From assembly GCA_023511485.1 (NCBI GenBank), contig JAIMBH010000004.1:1-64000 (forward strand): a stretch of DNA of 64,000 nt, in the 5' to 3' direction. The stretch comes from Bacillota bacterium. GTDB lineage: Bacteria; Actinomycetota; Aquicultoria; Aquicultorales; Aquicultoraceae. Positions within the stretch are counted from its first letter, which is position 1. Every line of letters starts with the position of its first letter. Position numbers and translations under genes: made by a program. Below the pieces are notes generated by a model, which searched no databases, was not told the origin of the DNA, and worked only from the letters and a program-made list of their open reading frames with translations. Below, in pieces: positions 27,849-36,573 of the stretch.

Positions 27849-29314
27849 GAGAACTAAGCAAATTCTTTAATGATGAGCTTGGATATTCAATCGCTCCTGA
27901 GTCAATACAGAAAGACCATATTCGATTTAAGATAAAGCGCTGCCCTTTTGCAGAAGGCAAATCACCTTCGCTATGCTCCATTATGCAAGGTATCGTTGGC
28001 GGGCTTGGCTTCTTATTTTTCGGTTATAGTAAGATAATACAGGTAAGTGGTCCTGAGCAGGCCCCAAATCCGTGTTGTGTTGATTTATATTTTTCGCCAT
28101 CGCCCGAACTTGAGAAAAAGGTAGGACTTGAATACTCGAAAAGCGCAATAAGCCTTCTGAAAGGTGAGGATTATAAATTTATCGACAGTCAACGTCAGAT
28201 GCGGCGTAAAATAATTCTTGGTTTGTTCAGTAGCTTAGCCTACTCGATCAACGAAAAACCGTCACCTAAAAAGCTGGCGAACAAGTATATCGAGAGCCTC
28301 TCCTGCATCCCAGAGATCAGACTTGCCGCCCTTTATCTAAAGAACAATGAGAGCGGAAATTTTAATCTCGAGGCTCAATACGGGTTCCCGGCGGATATAT
28401 TACCCTTAATATCAGCAGTGACCCGTGAAAGCATAGGTGCGTCAAATAATGACGAGATTCTGATGGCGGCCATTGAAGACTTTAACGGACATCGCTCAGA
28501 CATAGCAAAGAGGCTTTCTGTTCGTTCTTTTGCAAGCGTAAGGATTAAGCCGCATAATGAAACCATCGGGGTATTGACCATCGGCTGGAAGTCCACCTTC
28601 CCAGTATCACCGGAAACAAGGGAGGCGATTCGCGCCAGCTGTACGATGCTCGGTACGGCTATTGACAACAGCCGTCTGTATTTCGAACTTGAAACAGCGT
28701 TCGTAAACAATATCTCCGTGCTTAATAACTTAGTCAACACAATAGACCAGTTCTCAAACGACCATTCAAAAAGAGTCGCGGAACTTGCGAGATCAATCGC
28801 TGCAGAAATGGATCTGTCCGAAGACGATATCATTTTAGCCTATGACGCCGGTTTGATACACGATATTGGTAAGATAAAAGTTCCAGCGGAAATACTCAAC
28901 AAGTCAGAACCACTGACTAAGCAAGAGTTCGAGCTGATAAAAGAACATCCTAAAACAGGTGCGAACCTAATCACACCGATAAGCAGCCTGCAGAGAGTCG
29001 TACCCGCCGTCCTTTATCACCACGAAAGGCTGGATGGTTCCGGCTACCCAGAAGGTCTTTCCGGCGACTTGATACCATTGCATGCGCGAATCATTGCAGT
29101 TGCGGATGTTTATGATGCAATGATGAATAAACGGGCTTACCGCGATGCTGCAAGCGAAGCTGATGTTATCCAAGAGATCATAAACGAAAGTGGCGTCAAA
29201 TATGACCCTATAGTTGTCGGAGCTTTGATGGCAGTTCTAAATAATAAGCAGATTAGCAGCAACGAGACGCTTTGCAAACTAGAAACCAAAGAAGATAAAA
29301 GTATTAGCGCTTAG
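27833..29314 (+). CDS. Cys-rich sensor, GAF and HD-GYP c-di-GMP phosphodiesterase
   Basis: The 493-residue reading starts with the second half of a V4R-like small-molecule domain (about 1-95) containing C37, C48 and the pair C81-C82. A GAF-like domain (about 120-290) and an HD-GYP domain (300-470) follow. HD-GYP motifs are intact: NDHSKRV, LIHDIGKIKVP, KEHPKTGANLI, YHHERLDGSGYPEG and ARIIAVADVYDAM. It should degrade c-di-GMP. V4R assignment is tentative. The overlapping upstream ORF probably supplies the first 60 residues by frame shifting. The gene is divergent from the che cluster, has a sigma-28-like promoter, and its stop overlaps that of the convergent receptor gene. Confidence 0.85.
   Translation: MAFFIRELSKFFNDELGYSIAPESIQKDHIRFKIKRCPFAEGKSPSLCSIMQGIVGGLGFLFFGYSKIIQVSGPEQAPNPCCVDLYFSPSPELEKKVGLEYSKSAISLLKGEDYKFIDSQRQMRRKIILGLFSSLAYSINEKPSPKKLANKYIESLSCIPEIRLAALYLKNNESGNFNLEAQYGFPADILPLISAVTRESIGASNNDEILMAAIEDFNGHRSDIAKRLSVRSFASVRIKPHNETIGVLTIGWKSTFPVSPETREAIRASCTMLGTAIDNSRLYFELETAFVNNISVLNNLVNTIDQFSNDHSKRVAELARSIAAEMDLSEDDIILAYDAGLIHDIGKIKVPAEILNKSEPLTKQEFELIKEHPKTGANLITPISSLQRVVPAVLYHHERLDGSGYPEGLSGDLIPLHARIIAVADVYDAMMNKRAYRDAASEADVIQEIINESGVKYDPIVVGALMAVLNNKQISSNETLCKLETKEDKSISA
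27839..27845 (+). other. UUUUUUA slippery heptamer at an ORF overlap
   Basis: In the frame of the first ORF the site reads U UUU UUA followed by a UAA stop. This is the classic -1 frameshift heptamer, and the -1 product continues into the HD-GYP frame. No clear stimulatory hairpin is visible just downstream. Confidence 0.5.
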
Positions 29315-30717
29315 CTAGAAATAGTTCTCTTAATAGCCTGTCCTAAACCCATTGTCTCATTGATGGTACGCAATAGGTCTATTTCAGACCTCATGAAATC
29401 CCTTTTACCGTCAAATATTAGCAATAGCGTGCCGACTATCTCATCCATATAATCTATCGGCACCACCACATAACGGCAATCTTCCATGCCACACGCTCTT
29501 AAAGTTGCGATCCTTTCAATCGTCATCTTGTCCTCATTATGCGTTAATGGCACTCTTCTGCGGATTGCCTCAACTGTTAGATAATCAGCCTTATCTAATG
29601 GAACAGCCTGAAGTCGCCTGGTAAAATCGTTAGAGTGCCCAAAAGATGCTATGGTGGTCAAAATGTTCCGCCTGCTGTCAACAATTCTTATATCGCCACT
29701 TATCGCCCCCATATTTTCTTTTAAGACCATTAATATGTTATTAGCAAGCGTTTTCAGATATTGGCTCACCTGCATACCAGAATCTACATCTTGGACTTGT
29801 ACCGAAGGAGAGCCTTCCCGTGCAGTAGGATAATACTCAGTACCATGTGGCCCTTCCGAGACGACATTTAAAGGGCTACCCATCACACTCGTTGTGGTCT
29901 TACCTAAAAGTGAAGGTTTCTGCTCTGGCTGAGCAGTACTTTGGAAAGCAGCATTGACCGTCCTTTTGATAACATCTCTGTCCATATTAAACACTTGGGC
30001 GATGTTATCGATTTCATCGTCCACAGAATCTTTCTTATCCTCTATATCCAGCGAGAAATCCTGAAGCGAGCTTTTCACACCTCTAAAGGCGTTAGCGTTT
30101 TCAACGATCACGACAGCGGCTAAGATAATGCCTATAAGAATGAGAATTACCATCGCTGCAAGGCCCATCATCCGCTGGTTTTCCATGCTTTTTTTAACCA
30201 GTGCTTCGTACTTATAACTTTGAGTTTTTGATAGATTGATGAGCTTGATATTTATATCGTTTAGTTCGGTAAGTGTCGGCAGGATGTTGTTCTGGAAAAG
30301 TTTAGAAGCGTTTTTCTTGTTGCCCTTCTGTAGTTCACTGACAACCTCAGCTCCACTCTCATGCAGGCGACGGTGCCGCTCTCCCAGCAGCTCCAAAAGA
30401 ACCTGCCTTTCAGAGTTCTGAAACTTGAAGTCCTCCGATTCTAAATAACTGTAGTACCATCTACCGAAATTGCATTTGTGTGGATCGAGAGGTTTATTAA
30501 ACTTGGTGCCAAGCAACATATGGTTTGATAAGGCATTAACCCAACCAGTATGCTCGTTTTGGTAAGCCTCAATCTGCGTTTTAAAGTCGGAGTATCTTGC
30601 GGCCATCTTGCCTGCATCTGCCATCTCGGTGTTTGTGTTATTTAATGAAGCCACAATGGCAAACAAGAGCCCAACTAACGCTGCAATTACCAGATATAGC
30701 TTGTTTTTAGTACCCAT
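29311..30717 (-). CDS. CZB-type receptor with GAF-like output instead of an MCP domain
   Basis: The 468-residue protein has TM1 (about 7-26) and a CZB-like domain with the same spacing as both MCPs: H56 (HTGW), C82 (CNFGRWY), H115 and H119 (ERHRRLH). TM2 lies at about 187-208, a Ser/Gln/Pro-rich linker follows, and a GAF-like domain (about 315-465) ends the protein. There is no HAMP, MCP, kinase or GGDEF domain. It probably senses the same cue and signals through partner proteins, or acts as a decoy in receptor arrays. The stop codon overlaps the convergent HD-GYP stop. A sigma-28-like promoter precedes it. Confidence 0.8.
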   Translation of the reverse strand: MGTKNKLYLVIAALVGLLFAIVASLNNTNTEMADAGKMAARYSDFKTQIEAYQNEHTGWVNALSNHMLLGTKFNKPLDPHKCNFGRWYYSYLESEDFKFQNSERQVLLELLGERHRRLHESGAEVVSELQKGNKKNASKLFQNNILPTLTELNDINIKLINLSKTQSYKYEALVKKSMENQRMMGLAAMVILILIGIILAAVVIVENANAFRGVKSSLQDFSLDIEDKKDSVDDEIDNIAQVFNMDRDVIKRTVNAAFQSTAQPEQKPSLLGKTTTSVMGSPLNVVSEGPHGTEYYPTAREGSPSVQVQDVDSGMQVSQYLKTLANNILMVLKENMGAISGDIRIVDSRRNILTTIASFGHSNDFTRRLQAVPLDKADYLTVEAIRRRVPLTHNEDKMTIERIATLRACGMEDCRYVVVPIDYMDEIVGTLLLIFDGKRDFMRSEIDLLRTINETMGLGQAIKRTISS

Positions 30718-30795
30718 CTCTAAGACCGCCCGAAATCCTTAATAAATGAAAGCCTTATGATACTTTCCTATGCCATGTACTATTGCTAATACTAC

Positions 30796-30821
30796 TTATC
30801 GGAATTACTAGCGTACACTTA
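30796..30821 (-). promoter_or_regulatory. weak sigma-28-like promoter of the CZB-GAF gene
   Basis: TAAG, 14 nt, TCCGATAA on the minus strand. Seven of eight -10 positions match but the spacing is one base short. It lies 79 bp before the ATG at 30717. Confidence 0.4.
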
Positions 30822-30860
30822 ATATAAATGCGCGGCTTGGAGATAGTATAAGGTCTTTGG

Positions 30861-31460
30861 TTAGCTTGCCTGGGATTGGTCTCTTAGTATTGCGAGCAAA
30901 TGCTTCCTCCTGGATATAGCGTCCTGATCGGATGGGTCAAGCTGAAGCACTTTGTTAAAGCAGCTGATAGCCTCTCTATATCGTCCCAATGCGGCCATAC
31001 ACATGCCTTTATTGCGCCATGCAGGTATACTATCGCTTTTCAATTCCAATGCCTTATTGTAGCAATAAAGAGCTTGCTCATACTTACCAAGCTCTCCAAA
31101 AAGGTCGCCCTGATTGAACCAAATTGCAAAAACATTCGGATCTAGATCAATAGCCTTATCAAAGTAGCTAATCGCTTCATTGAATTTCTCAAGTAACCTT
31201 AGTGTGATACCTATAGCATTCCAAACATGCGCTCCACTAGGATTAATTTCAATAGCCTTGTCATAAGCCAGCAACGCTTCCTCATATCTGCCAAGAGCCG
31301 TTAGAGAAACGCCCTTAAGATACCAAGCTGAGTCATTATCCGGATCAATATCAAGAGCGTTATCAAAAGCAGCAGCCGCGTCTTCGTATTGACCTGCCTG
31401 CAAAAAGACACTTCCTAGCCTCTCAAGATAATCCTTGCTCTGGTCATCGATTGTTCCCAT
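30861..31460 (-). CDS. tetratricopeptide-repeat protein
   Basis: The 199-residue protein is made of about five consecutive 34-residue TPR units (from residue 9 to about 190) with repeated signatures such as DPDNDSAWYLKG, NPSGAHVWNAIG and DPNVFAIWFNQG. No signal peptide or catalytic domain is present. It is presumably a protein-interaction scaffold. It lies on the same strand, 143 bp downstream of the CZB-GAF gene, and may belong to the signalling island. The partner is unknown. Confidence 0.85.
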   Translation of the reverse strand: MGTIDDQSKDYLERLGSVFLQAGQYEDAAAAFDNALDIDPDNDSAWYLKGVSLTALGRYEEALLAYDKAIEINPSGAHVWNAIGITLRLLEKFNEAISYFDKAIDLDPNVFAIWFNQGDLFGELGKYEQALYCYNKALELKSDSIPAWRNKGMCMAALGRYREAISCFNKVLQLDPSDQDAISRRKHLLAILRDQSQAS

Positions 31461-31592
31461 GGCTCAGCCTCCTGGCATAACGCGTTATAAAGTGCTATAC
31501 CCAGGCAGAATCGAAGTAAACATGGAGGAAAATGTTAAGCACTCTCAAGAATTTAAAATCGATTTTTGGCTATTAATTTTCGAATCTTAAGC

Positions 31593-31633
31593 AAATTAAA
31601 AAGAGCTGGTTGCTCACCAGCTCTTTTTAATTT
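31593..31633. terminator. bidirectional terminator downstream of tRNA-Gln
   Basis: A perfect 17-bp stem (AAATTAAAAAGAGCTGG / CCAGCTCTTTTTAATTT) closes a 7-nt loop. It ends the gltX-tRNA-Gln transcript on the minus strand; A and T flanks allow use from either side. Confidence 0.88.
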
Positions 31634-31634
31634 G

Positions 31635-31705
31635 CTGGGGGGGAAGGAGTCGAACCCTCACATACGGATCCAGAGTCCGCTGTCCTACCATTAGACGACC
31701 CCCCA
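31635..31705 (-). tRNA. tRNA-Gln (anticodon CUG)
   Basis: A cloverleaf forms on the minus strand: acceptor TGGGGGG/CCCCCCA with discriminator G, a D-arm GTC...GAC, anticodon loop CTCTGGA (CUG) in stem GCGGA/TCCGT, and T-loop TTCGACT. CCA is not encoded. It lies about 100 bp downstream of gltX on the same strand. Confidence 0.93.
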
Positions 31706-31806
31706 ACAAGGGTTAATCTCGCGATAGACACGAGATTAACAGGGAAATACTACCACGAAAACGTCTTCAGTTCAAGGTGTAAGAGGCTTTTGCTCAGCTA
31801 TAAGAA

Positions 31807-33306
31807 TTAATCGTCGCTTATTTCTAGCACATGTAGCGCCTCGCCGATTCGCTCAAGTGTAGCATCGCGGCCTAAAAGCTCGATTGTTTCAAAAAGTGGC
31901 GGGCTTACGGTACGGCCGGTAATTGCTACCCTTATGGGCTGAAATACAAGTTTGGGTTTCAGGCCCTGTTGCTCAACAAGCCCGCGAAGCCTCTTTTCGA
32001 TCTCTTCAGAATAAAAATCAAAGGAATCTGAAAGGGTCTCTATTACCTTCTGCAAAACCTCGGGAACACCTTCCTTTTTGAGTACCTTTTGTACCGCTTC
32101 GGGTTGGTATTCAACGCGGCGAAAAAAGAAATCGCTAAGCCCTATGATATCGCTAAGCTTAGTCAGCCTCTCTTGAGTAATCTCAGCAAGCCTCCTAAAC
32201 CAATTATCATCATATTTACTGAGATCAAGTCCCCGTTCAGATTTCTGCATATAGGTTATATCTTCTGGCTGCTCCACACCGGAGGCCGGTATCAGACCCG
32301 CTTTAACCATAAACGGCTTGATCATTTTGGCAAGAACATCAATAGGCAACTCCCGAATATATACGCCATTCATCCATTCGAGTTTCGCGGGATCAAAAAC
32401 CGCAGGAGATTTGCCTACACCATCCAGACTAAACTTATGTATCAGTTCATCAATGCTAAAAATGGTCTGGTCCCCATACCCCCACCCTAAAAGGGCAAGA
32501 TAATTTATTAGAGCTTGTGGCAGATATCCCTCATCCCGATAGGCCTCGACCGCAGTTGCTCCATGCCGCTTGCTGAGGCGTGTTTTATCCGGACCCAATA
32601 TCATCGGCAAATGCCCAAATTCGGGAACACTATAACCCAAAGCCTGATAAAGAAGAACCTGTCGAGGAGTATTTGAGAGGTGATCATCTCCCCTTATAAC
32701 ATGGGTTATATCCATGTCATGATCGTCAATAACGACTGCAAAATTGTAAGTGGGAATGCCATCAGCTCTCACCATAATAAAATCGTCTAAGTTCGCGTTT
32801 TCAAATACGACAGGGCCTTTTACGAGATCGTTTATCAGAGTTTCACCAAAATCAGGGCAGTTGAATCGGATAACCGGCTTTCTGCCTTCAAGTTCACAAG
32901 CCATTCGTTCCTTCTCAGTTAGAGTAAGACAGCGCCGATCATACTTCCATGTTTCTTTTCGCTCTATGGCAGCTTTTCTTCTCTCCTCAAGTTCCTCGGG
33001 AGTGCAATAACACTTGTAAGCTTTCCCTTCTGTGAGCAGGCGTTCTGCTTCTTCGCGGTAGCGGTCAAGTCTATCCATTTGCCTGAATGGTCCTTCATCC
33101 CAGCTGAGGCCAAGCCAATCCATTGCTTCAATGATGGCATGGATCGCCTCTTCAGTAGACCGCTCACGATCCGTATCTTCAATTCGCAAAATAAAAACGC
33201 CATCGTGGTGGCGCGCAAAAAGCCAATTAAAAAGTGCAGTTCGCGCCCCGCCAATATGTAAATAGCCGGTCGGGCTGGGCGCAAAGCGTACCCTTATTTT
33301 GTCCAT
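31807..33306 (-). CDS. gltX: glutamyl-tRNA synthetase
   Basis: The 499-residue class I synthetase has the HIGH-type motif FAPSPTGYLHIGGART and the KMSKS-type motif LSKRHGA, with the anticodon-binding helical domain at the C-terminus. It charges tRNA-Glu. In bacteria without GlnRS it also mischarges tRNA-Gln for GatCAB; the tRNA-Gln gene directly downstream on the same strand fits this non-discriminating role but does not prove it. It lies 23 bp after the Rrf2 regulator gene, so the two are probably co-transcribed. Confidence 0.96.
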   Translation of the reverse strand: MDKIRVRFAPSPTGYLHIGGARTALFNWLFARHHDGVFILRIEDTDRERSTEEAIHAIIEAMDWLGLSWDEGPFRQMDRLDRYREEAERLLTEGKAYKCYCTPEELEERRKAAIERKETWKYDRRCLTLTEKERMACELEGRKPVIRFNCPDFGETLINDLVKGPVVFENANLDDFIMVRADGIPTYNFAVVIDDHDMDITHVIRGDDHLSNTPRQVLLYQALGYSVPEFGHLPMILGPDKTRLSKRHGATAVEAYRDEGYLPQALINYLALLGWGYGDQTIFSIDELIHKFSLDGVGKSPAVFDPAKLEWMNGVYIRELPIDVLAKMIKPFMVKAGLIPASGVEQPEDITYMQKSERGLDLSKYDDNWFRRLAEITQERLTKLSDIIGLSDFFFRRVEYQPEAVQKVLKKEGVPEVLQKVIETLSDSFDFYSEEIEKRLRGLVEQQGLKPKLVFQPIRVAITGRTVSPPLFETIELLGRDATLERIGEALHVLEISDD

Positions 33307-33329
33307 TCAACCTCCAGAGCCGAAAAGTT

Positions 33330-33746
33330 CTATTCCATTTTTGCCTTCTGGCGCTCGATCATATCCGCCAGAGTTATGGAACTTAAAATTTTATTTGTCG
33401 AGTCCTGTATCTCTTTCCACACATCATAGGTAGCGCACTGCTTGACTCGAGGACACACATCCGGCGAGTCTAAGCAGTCTACGGGAGATATCCTCTCCAA
33501 AGCCTGCATAATTTCTAAAAGATTGATTTGACTCGGATGCCTCGTTAAAGTATAGCCTCCACCAGCCCCGCGAATGCTTCTAATAAGTCCGACGGCTTTT
33601 AATGGCGGAATCAACTGCTCCAAATATTTAACCGAGATCTCTTGCCTCTCGGCCATGTCTTTCAATGAGACCGGGCCTTTCTCATAGTTTAGCGCAATGT
33701 CCAGCATTGCCCTTGTACCATAACGCCCTCTGGTTGACATTTTCAT
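33330..33746 (-). CDS. Rrf2-family transcriptional regulator with cysteine cluster
   Basis: The 138-residue protein has an N-terminal winged helix (MKMSTRGRYGTRAMLDIAL...) and the Rrf2 recognition region (SVKYLEQLIPPLKAVGLI, RGAGGGYTL). Three cysteines lie in the C-terminal half (CLDSPDVCPRVKQC, about 91-104), as in IscR-type [2Fe-2S] regulators. The third-ligand spacing suggests a redox or Fe-S sensor. Usually such genes precede isc/nif genes; here the next gene is gltX. The start ATG follows GGGGG. A 27-bp dyad 130 bp upstream (33878-33904) is a candidate autoregulatory operator. Confidence 0.9.
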   Translation of the reverse strand: MKMSTRGRYGTRAMLDIALNYEKGPVSLKDMAERQEISVKYLEQLIPPLKAVGLIRSIRGAGGGYTLTRHPSQINLLEIMQALERISPVDCLDSPDVCPRVKQCATYDVWKEIQDSTNKILSSITLADMIERQKAKME

Positions 33747-33852
33747 CTTAAATCCCCCAAACCTGGATTCCCAAACTTCCGTCCTGCGCTCTACTGAATA
33801 CCGATTTTGTCCTCGGTAAAGAATGTTATAGTGACTAGTTCAAGATTAATGC

Positions 33853-33904
33853 TTGACAACAACCGCTCATAACGGATAAAATCCTAGTAATATAATAGGA
33901 TTTT
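33853..33904 (+). promoter_or_regulatory. plus-strand promoter overlapping a 27-bp dyad
   Basis: TTGACA (33853-33858), 18 nt, TAAAAT (33877-33882). The -10 overlaps AAAATCCTA-N9-TAGGATTTT (33878-33904), a perfect 9-bp inverted repeat. The dyad could be the operator of the divergently placed Rrf2 protein. The promoter points away from rrf2 into a region without a plus-strand gene. Confidence 0.5.
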
Positions 33905-34146
33905 CTGATTTTGTAGTCAACCTGACGCTAAAAATTATTTAATTTACCAAAACGCGCTTTTTTAAAACCAATATTCAGGAAGAGGGCGGCTTTTCTTTCT
34001 CGGTTAACTTATAGTCAAAAACCCCTTCAGAGCTTTTACGCAATACGTTAACGTGCCCCCGGGATGCAGCAAAGAAGCCGTTCTCCTCCTGAATGCTTTA
34101 CCTAACAGCAAGCTACATCGGCCGGAGACTTACCGTTAATTTTAGA
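33905..34146. other. intergenic region without a gene
   Basis: No plus-strand ORF follows the promoter at 33853 and no clear RNA fold is seen. Any transcript would run antisense towards the cupin gene. Confidence 0.35.
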
Positions 34147-34491
34147 TTAAAGCTCTAATTCCCGACCGTAGTCGTCCGCCAAGCGATGATTGTCGTCCTC
34201 GCTATTGTAGCCAAAAGCTATCTCCAGGACTCGAGCCGGGCTCTTGCCTATGGACATTAATCTGTGGACGGTACCGGACGGAATAAAAAACTCCTCGCCT
34301 ATCTTCGCGTCGTGAAGCTCCTCACCTATCTGAACCCTTACACCGCCATCAAGTACAACCCAGGCATCGCTTCTTAAGTTATGCCAGTGAAGGCTTGTTT
34401 CCTGACCAGGATTCAGGGTTAGGAGTTTTACTGAGCAAGTCTTGTTGTGAGCATACTGCTTGTAAAACCCCCACGGCTTTTCTACTTTCAT
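34147..34491 (-). CDS. mannose-6-phosphate isomerase-type cupin protein
   Basis: The 114-residue single-domain cupin opens with KPWGFYKQY, typical of type II phosphomannose isomerase C-terminal domains. Cupin motif 1 is HWHNLRSDAWVVLDG (about 36-50) and motif 2 is FFIPSGTVHRL. The likely metal ligands are H36, H38 and H77 or nearby. The guanylyltransferase half of bifunctional ManC is absent, so it is a stand-alone isomerase-like or sugar-binding cupin of unknown substrate. It follows the riboflavin operon on the same strand with a 64-bp gap. Confidence 0.8.
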   Translation of the reverse strand: MKVEKPWGFYKQYAHNKTCSVKLLTLNPGQETSLHWHNLRSDAWVVLDGGVRVQIGEELHDAKIGEEFFIPSGTVHRLMSIGKSPARVLEIAFGYNSEDDNHRLADDYGRELEL

Positions 34492-34555
34492 AATTTATCA
34501 CCAGTTAAATCTAATCATTAATCAAAAACTAGTGCAAGCATATATAACTTGACAG

Positions 34556-35017
34556 CTATATCGCTTTTATTAGATTAGCCATCTCGATAGCAGCCACTGC
34601 AGCCTGCCAACCTTTGTTTCCATTTTTGGTGCCCGCCCGCTCTATCGCCTGCTCTATGCTATCAGTGGTTACAATCCCAAAGATCACGGGCACTCCGTGG
34701 TCAAGATTTATCTTAGCTATTCCCTTGGCGACCTCGCCAGCAACATAATCAAAGTGTGGAGTCGAGCCTCTGATAACAGCTCCAAGACAGATGATGGCAT
34801 CATAGCGGCCGCTCTCAGCCATTTTCTTGGCAGCAAGCGGAATCTCAAAAGATCCAGGCGTCCACGCCACGTGCACCGCATCATCATCCGCACCATGCCT
34901 CTTTAGAGCATCTAAAGCCCCATCAAGCAATCTACTTCCGATAAACTCGTTAAAACGGCCAACAACAATGCCAAACTTCAAATCCTTTGCAATCAAATTT
35001 CCTTCGTAGGTTTGCAT
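34556..35017 (-). CDS. ribH: 6,7-dimethyl-8-ribityllumazine synthase
   Basis: The 153-residue protein makes the lumazine precursor of riboflavin from the pyrimidine and the dihydroxybutanone phosphate. Motifs are [35 protein letters not shown] and GNKGWQAA near the C-terminus; the catalytic His is in the HFD segment. It is the last rib gene, 127 bp after ribBA. The gap between them holds one copy of the GGGTCC repeat family. Confidence 0.97.
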   Translation of the reverse strand: MQTYEGNLIAKDLKFGIVVGRFNEFIGSRLLDGALDALKRHGADDDAVHVAWTPGSFEIPLAAKKMAESGRYDAIICLGAVIRGSTPHFDYVAGEVAKGIAKINLDHGVPVIFGIVTTDSIEQAIERAGTKNGNKGWQAAVAAIEMANLIKAI

Positions 35018-35037
35018 TAAACGACCTCCTAATTATC

Positions 35038-35058
35038 AGGGTCCTGGGTTCAGAGTTG
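35038..35058. repeat. GGGTCC-type dispersed repeat (partial copy)
   Basis: AGGGTCCTGGGTTCAGAGTT lies between ribBA and ribH. It is the same motif as the pyrC 3' copy at 59271-59302. Confidence 0.6.
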
Positions 35059-35144
35059 TATCATATCAAACCCTAGCTTAGACTCCTACCACAGACCCAT
35101 AAATAACCACAAAATTTTATCTATCATCAAGCTGTTTAGCTATC

Positions 35145-36404
35145 CTACACCGTAATAATATGCTCAGGTTTGCCTGGACCCTGCTTCCCAAGCTCGGGGC
35201 CCTGTACATCTTCCAACATATGATTCATTTTATCTTTCTTGGTCTGCAGATAGTGGATGTTGTATTCGGTAGGTTTTACCTCCAAAGGAACCCTCTCCAC
35301 TATTTTCAAACCATAGCCTTCTAAGCCTACTATCTTTTTGGGGTTGTTGGTCATAAGCCGTATTGAGCTTAAGCCAAGGTCTGCGAGTATTTGCGCACCC
35401 ATCCCATAATCCCTTAAGTCAGCAGGAAAGCCAAGTTCGTTATTTGCCTGAACGGTATCCCTGCCGTTCTCCTGCAGTTCATAAGCTCTTAGCTTATTTA
35501 AAAGACCGATTCCCCGTCCTTCATGCCCTAGGATATAAAGCAGAACTCCTTGCCCTTCTTCATCGATCATCCTTAGAGCAGCTTCAAGCTGGTCACCACA
35601 GTCGCAGCGCAGCGAATGGAAGATATCCCCCGTAAGACACTCAGAGTGGACCCTTACAAGCACATTTTCTTTACCTTCCACATCTCCTTTAACTAGAGCG
35701 AAATATTCTTTACCATCAAGTGAGCAGCGATAACCTATCGCCTTAAAAACACCATAACTGGTTGGTAGATTCACCTCTGCAACGCGCTCCACTAGCTTCT
35801 CGGTCTTTCTCCTATATGCGATCAAATCAGCCACACTTACAAGTTTTAAGCCGAATTTGTCCGCTACCTTCCTTAGCTGAGGAAGCCTCGCCATTGTACC
35901 GTCTTCGTTCATAATCTCGCAGATTACGCCGGCGGGGAAAAGGCCTGCAAGCCTCGCCAGGTCAACAGCCGTCTCTGTATGTCCAGCCCGCTCGAGTACG
36001 CCACCTCTCTTAGCCCTGAGAGGGAAGACATGTCCGGGCATAGAGATATCCTCGGGTCTACTCTTAGGATCAACTACCGTTTGGATAGTAACTGCCCTGT
36101 CTCTTGCAGATATACCGGTTGTAATCTTTCCTTTGGCGCCAATCGACACAGTAAACGCCGTTCCTTGCTCTGACGTATTATTCTGAACCATCGGCCGGAT
36201 GCCCAGCTCATCTAGCCTCTCAGGGATGCATGGCATGCAGATAAGTCCCCTGCCATTCTTTGCCATAAAGTTTATCGCCTCAGGCGTGACTTTCTCGGCA
36301 GCCATTACAAAATCGCCCTCGTTCTCTCTATCCTCATCGTCGACAACGATTATTATCTTGCCATTTCGTATATCTTCTATCGCATCCTCAATCCTATCCA
36401 ACAT
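35145..36404 (-). CDS. ribBA: bifunctional DHBP synthase / GTP cyclohydrolase II
   Basis: The 419-residue protein has an N-terminal 3,4-dihydroxy-2-butanone-4-phosphate synthase domain (about 1-200; [32 protein letters not shown]) and a C-terminal GTP cyclohydrolase II domain (about 205-395). The zinc cysteines are in [17 protein letters not shown]. It provides both starting reactions of riboflavin synthesis. The last 25 residues (...[19 protein letters not shown]) go beyond the usual end and are encoded by a dispersed G/C-rich repeat (35170-35203). Confidence 0.96.
   Translation of the reverse strand: MLDRIEDAIEDIRNGKIIIVVDDEDRENEGDFVMAAEKVTPEAINFMAKNGRGLICMPCIPERLDELGIRPMVQNNTSEQGTAFTVSIGAKGKITTGISARDRAVTIQTVVDPKSRPEDISMPGHVFPLRAKRGGVLERAGHTETAVDLARLAGLFPAGVICEIMNEDGTMARLPQLRKVADKFGLKLVSVADLIAYRRKTEKLVERVAEVNLPTSYGVFKAIGYRCSLDGKEYFALVKGDVEGKENVLVRVHSECLTGDIFHSLRCDCGDQLEAALRMIDEEGQGVLLYILGHEGRGIGLLNKLRAYELQENGRDTVQANNELGFPADLRDYGMGAQILADLGLSSIRLMTNNPKKIVGLEGYGLKIVERVPLEVKPTEYNIHYLQTKKDKMNHMLEDVQGPELGKQGPGKPEHIITV
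35170..35203. repeat. GGGTCC-type dispersed repeat inside the ribBA 3' end
   Basis: The plus strand reads GCCTGGACCCTGCTTCCCAA followed by GCTCGGGGCCCTG. It encodes the Gly/Pro-rich C-terminal tail of RibBA. Confidence 0.65.
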
Positions 36405-36573
36405 CTTGCCTCACCTTTCCTGCTTACTGACTTAAGGTTGTTGCTGACTAACGCCCGTTAGCTTACCCTTCACCCGCTTTATATTTACACAAGAGCCAAC
36501 CCAGGCTCCTCCTTCCGGCATTGACCCTTTCGGTATACTGCAACCGGTTGCCATCGGCTCTTAGTCTTCTTTA

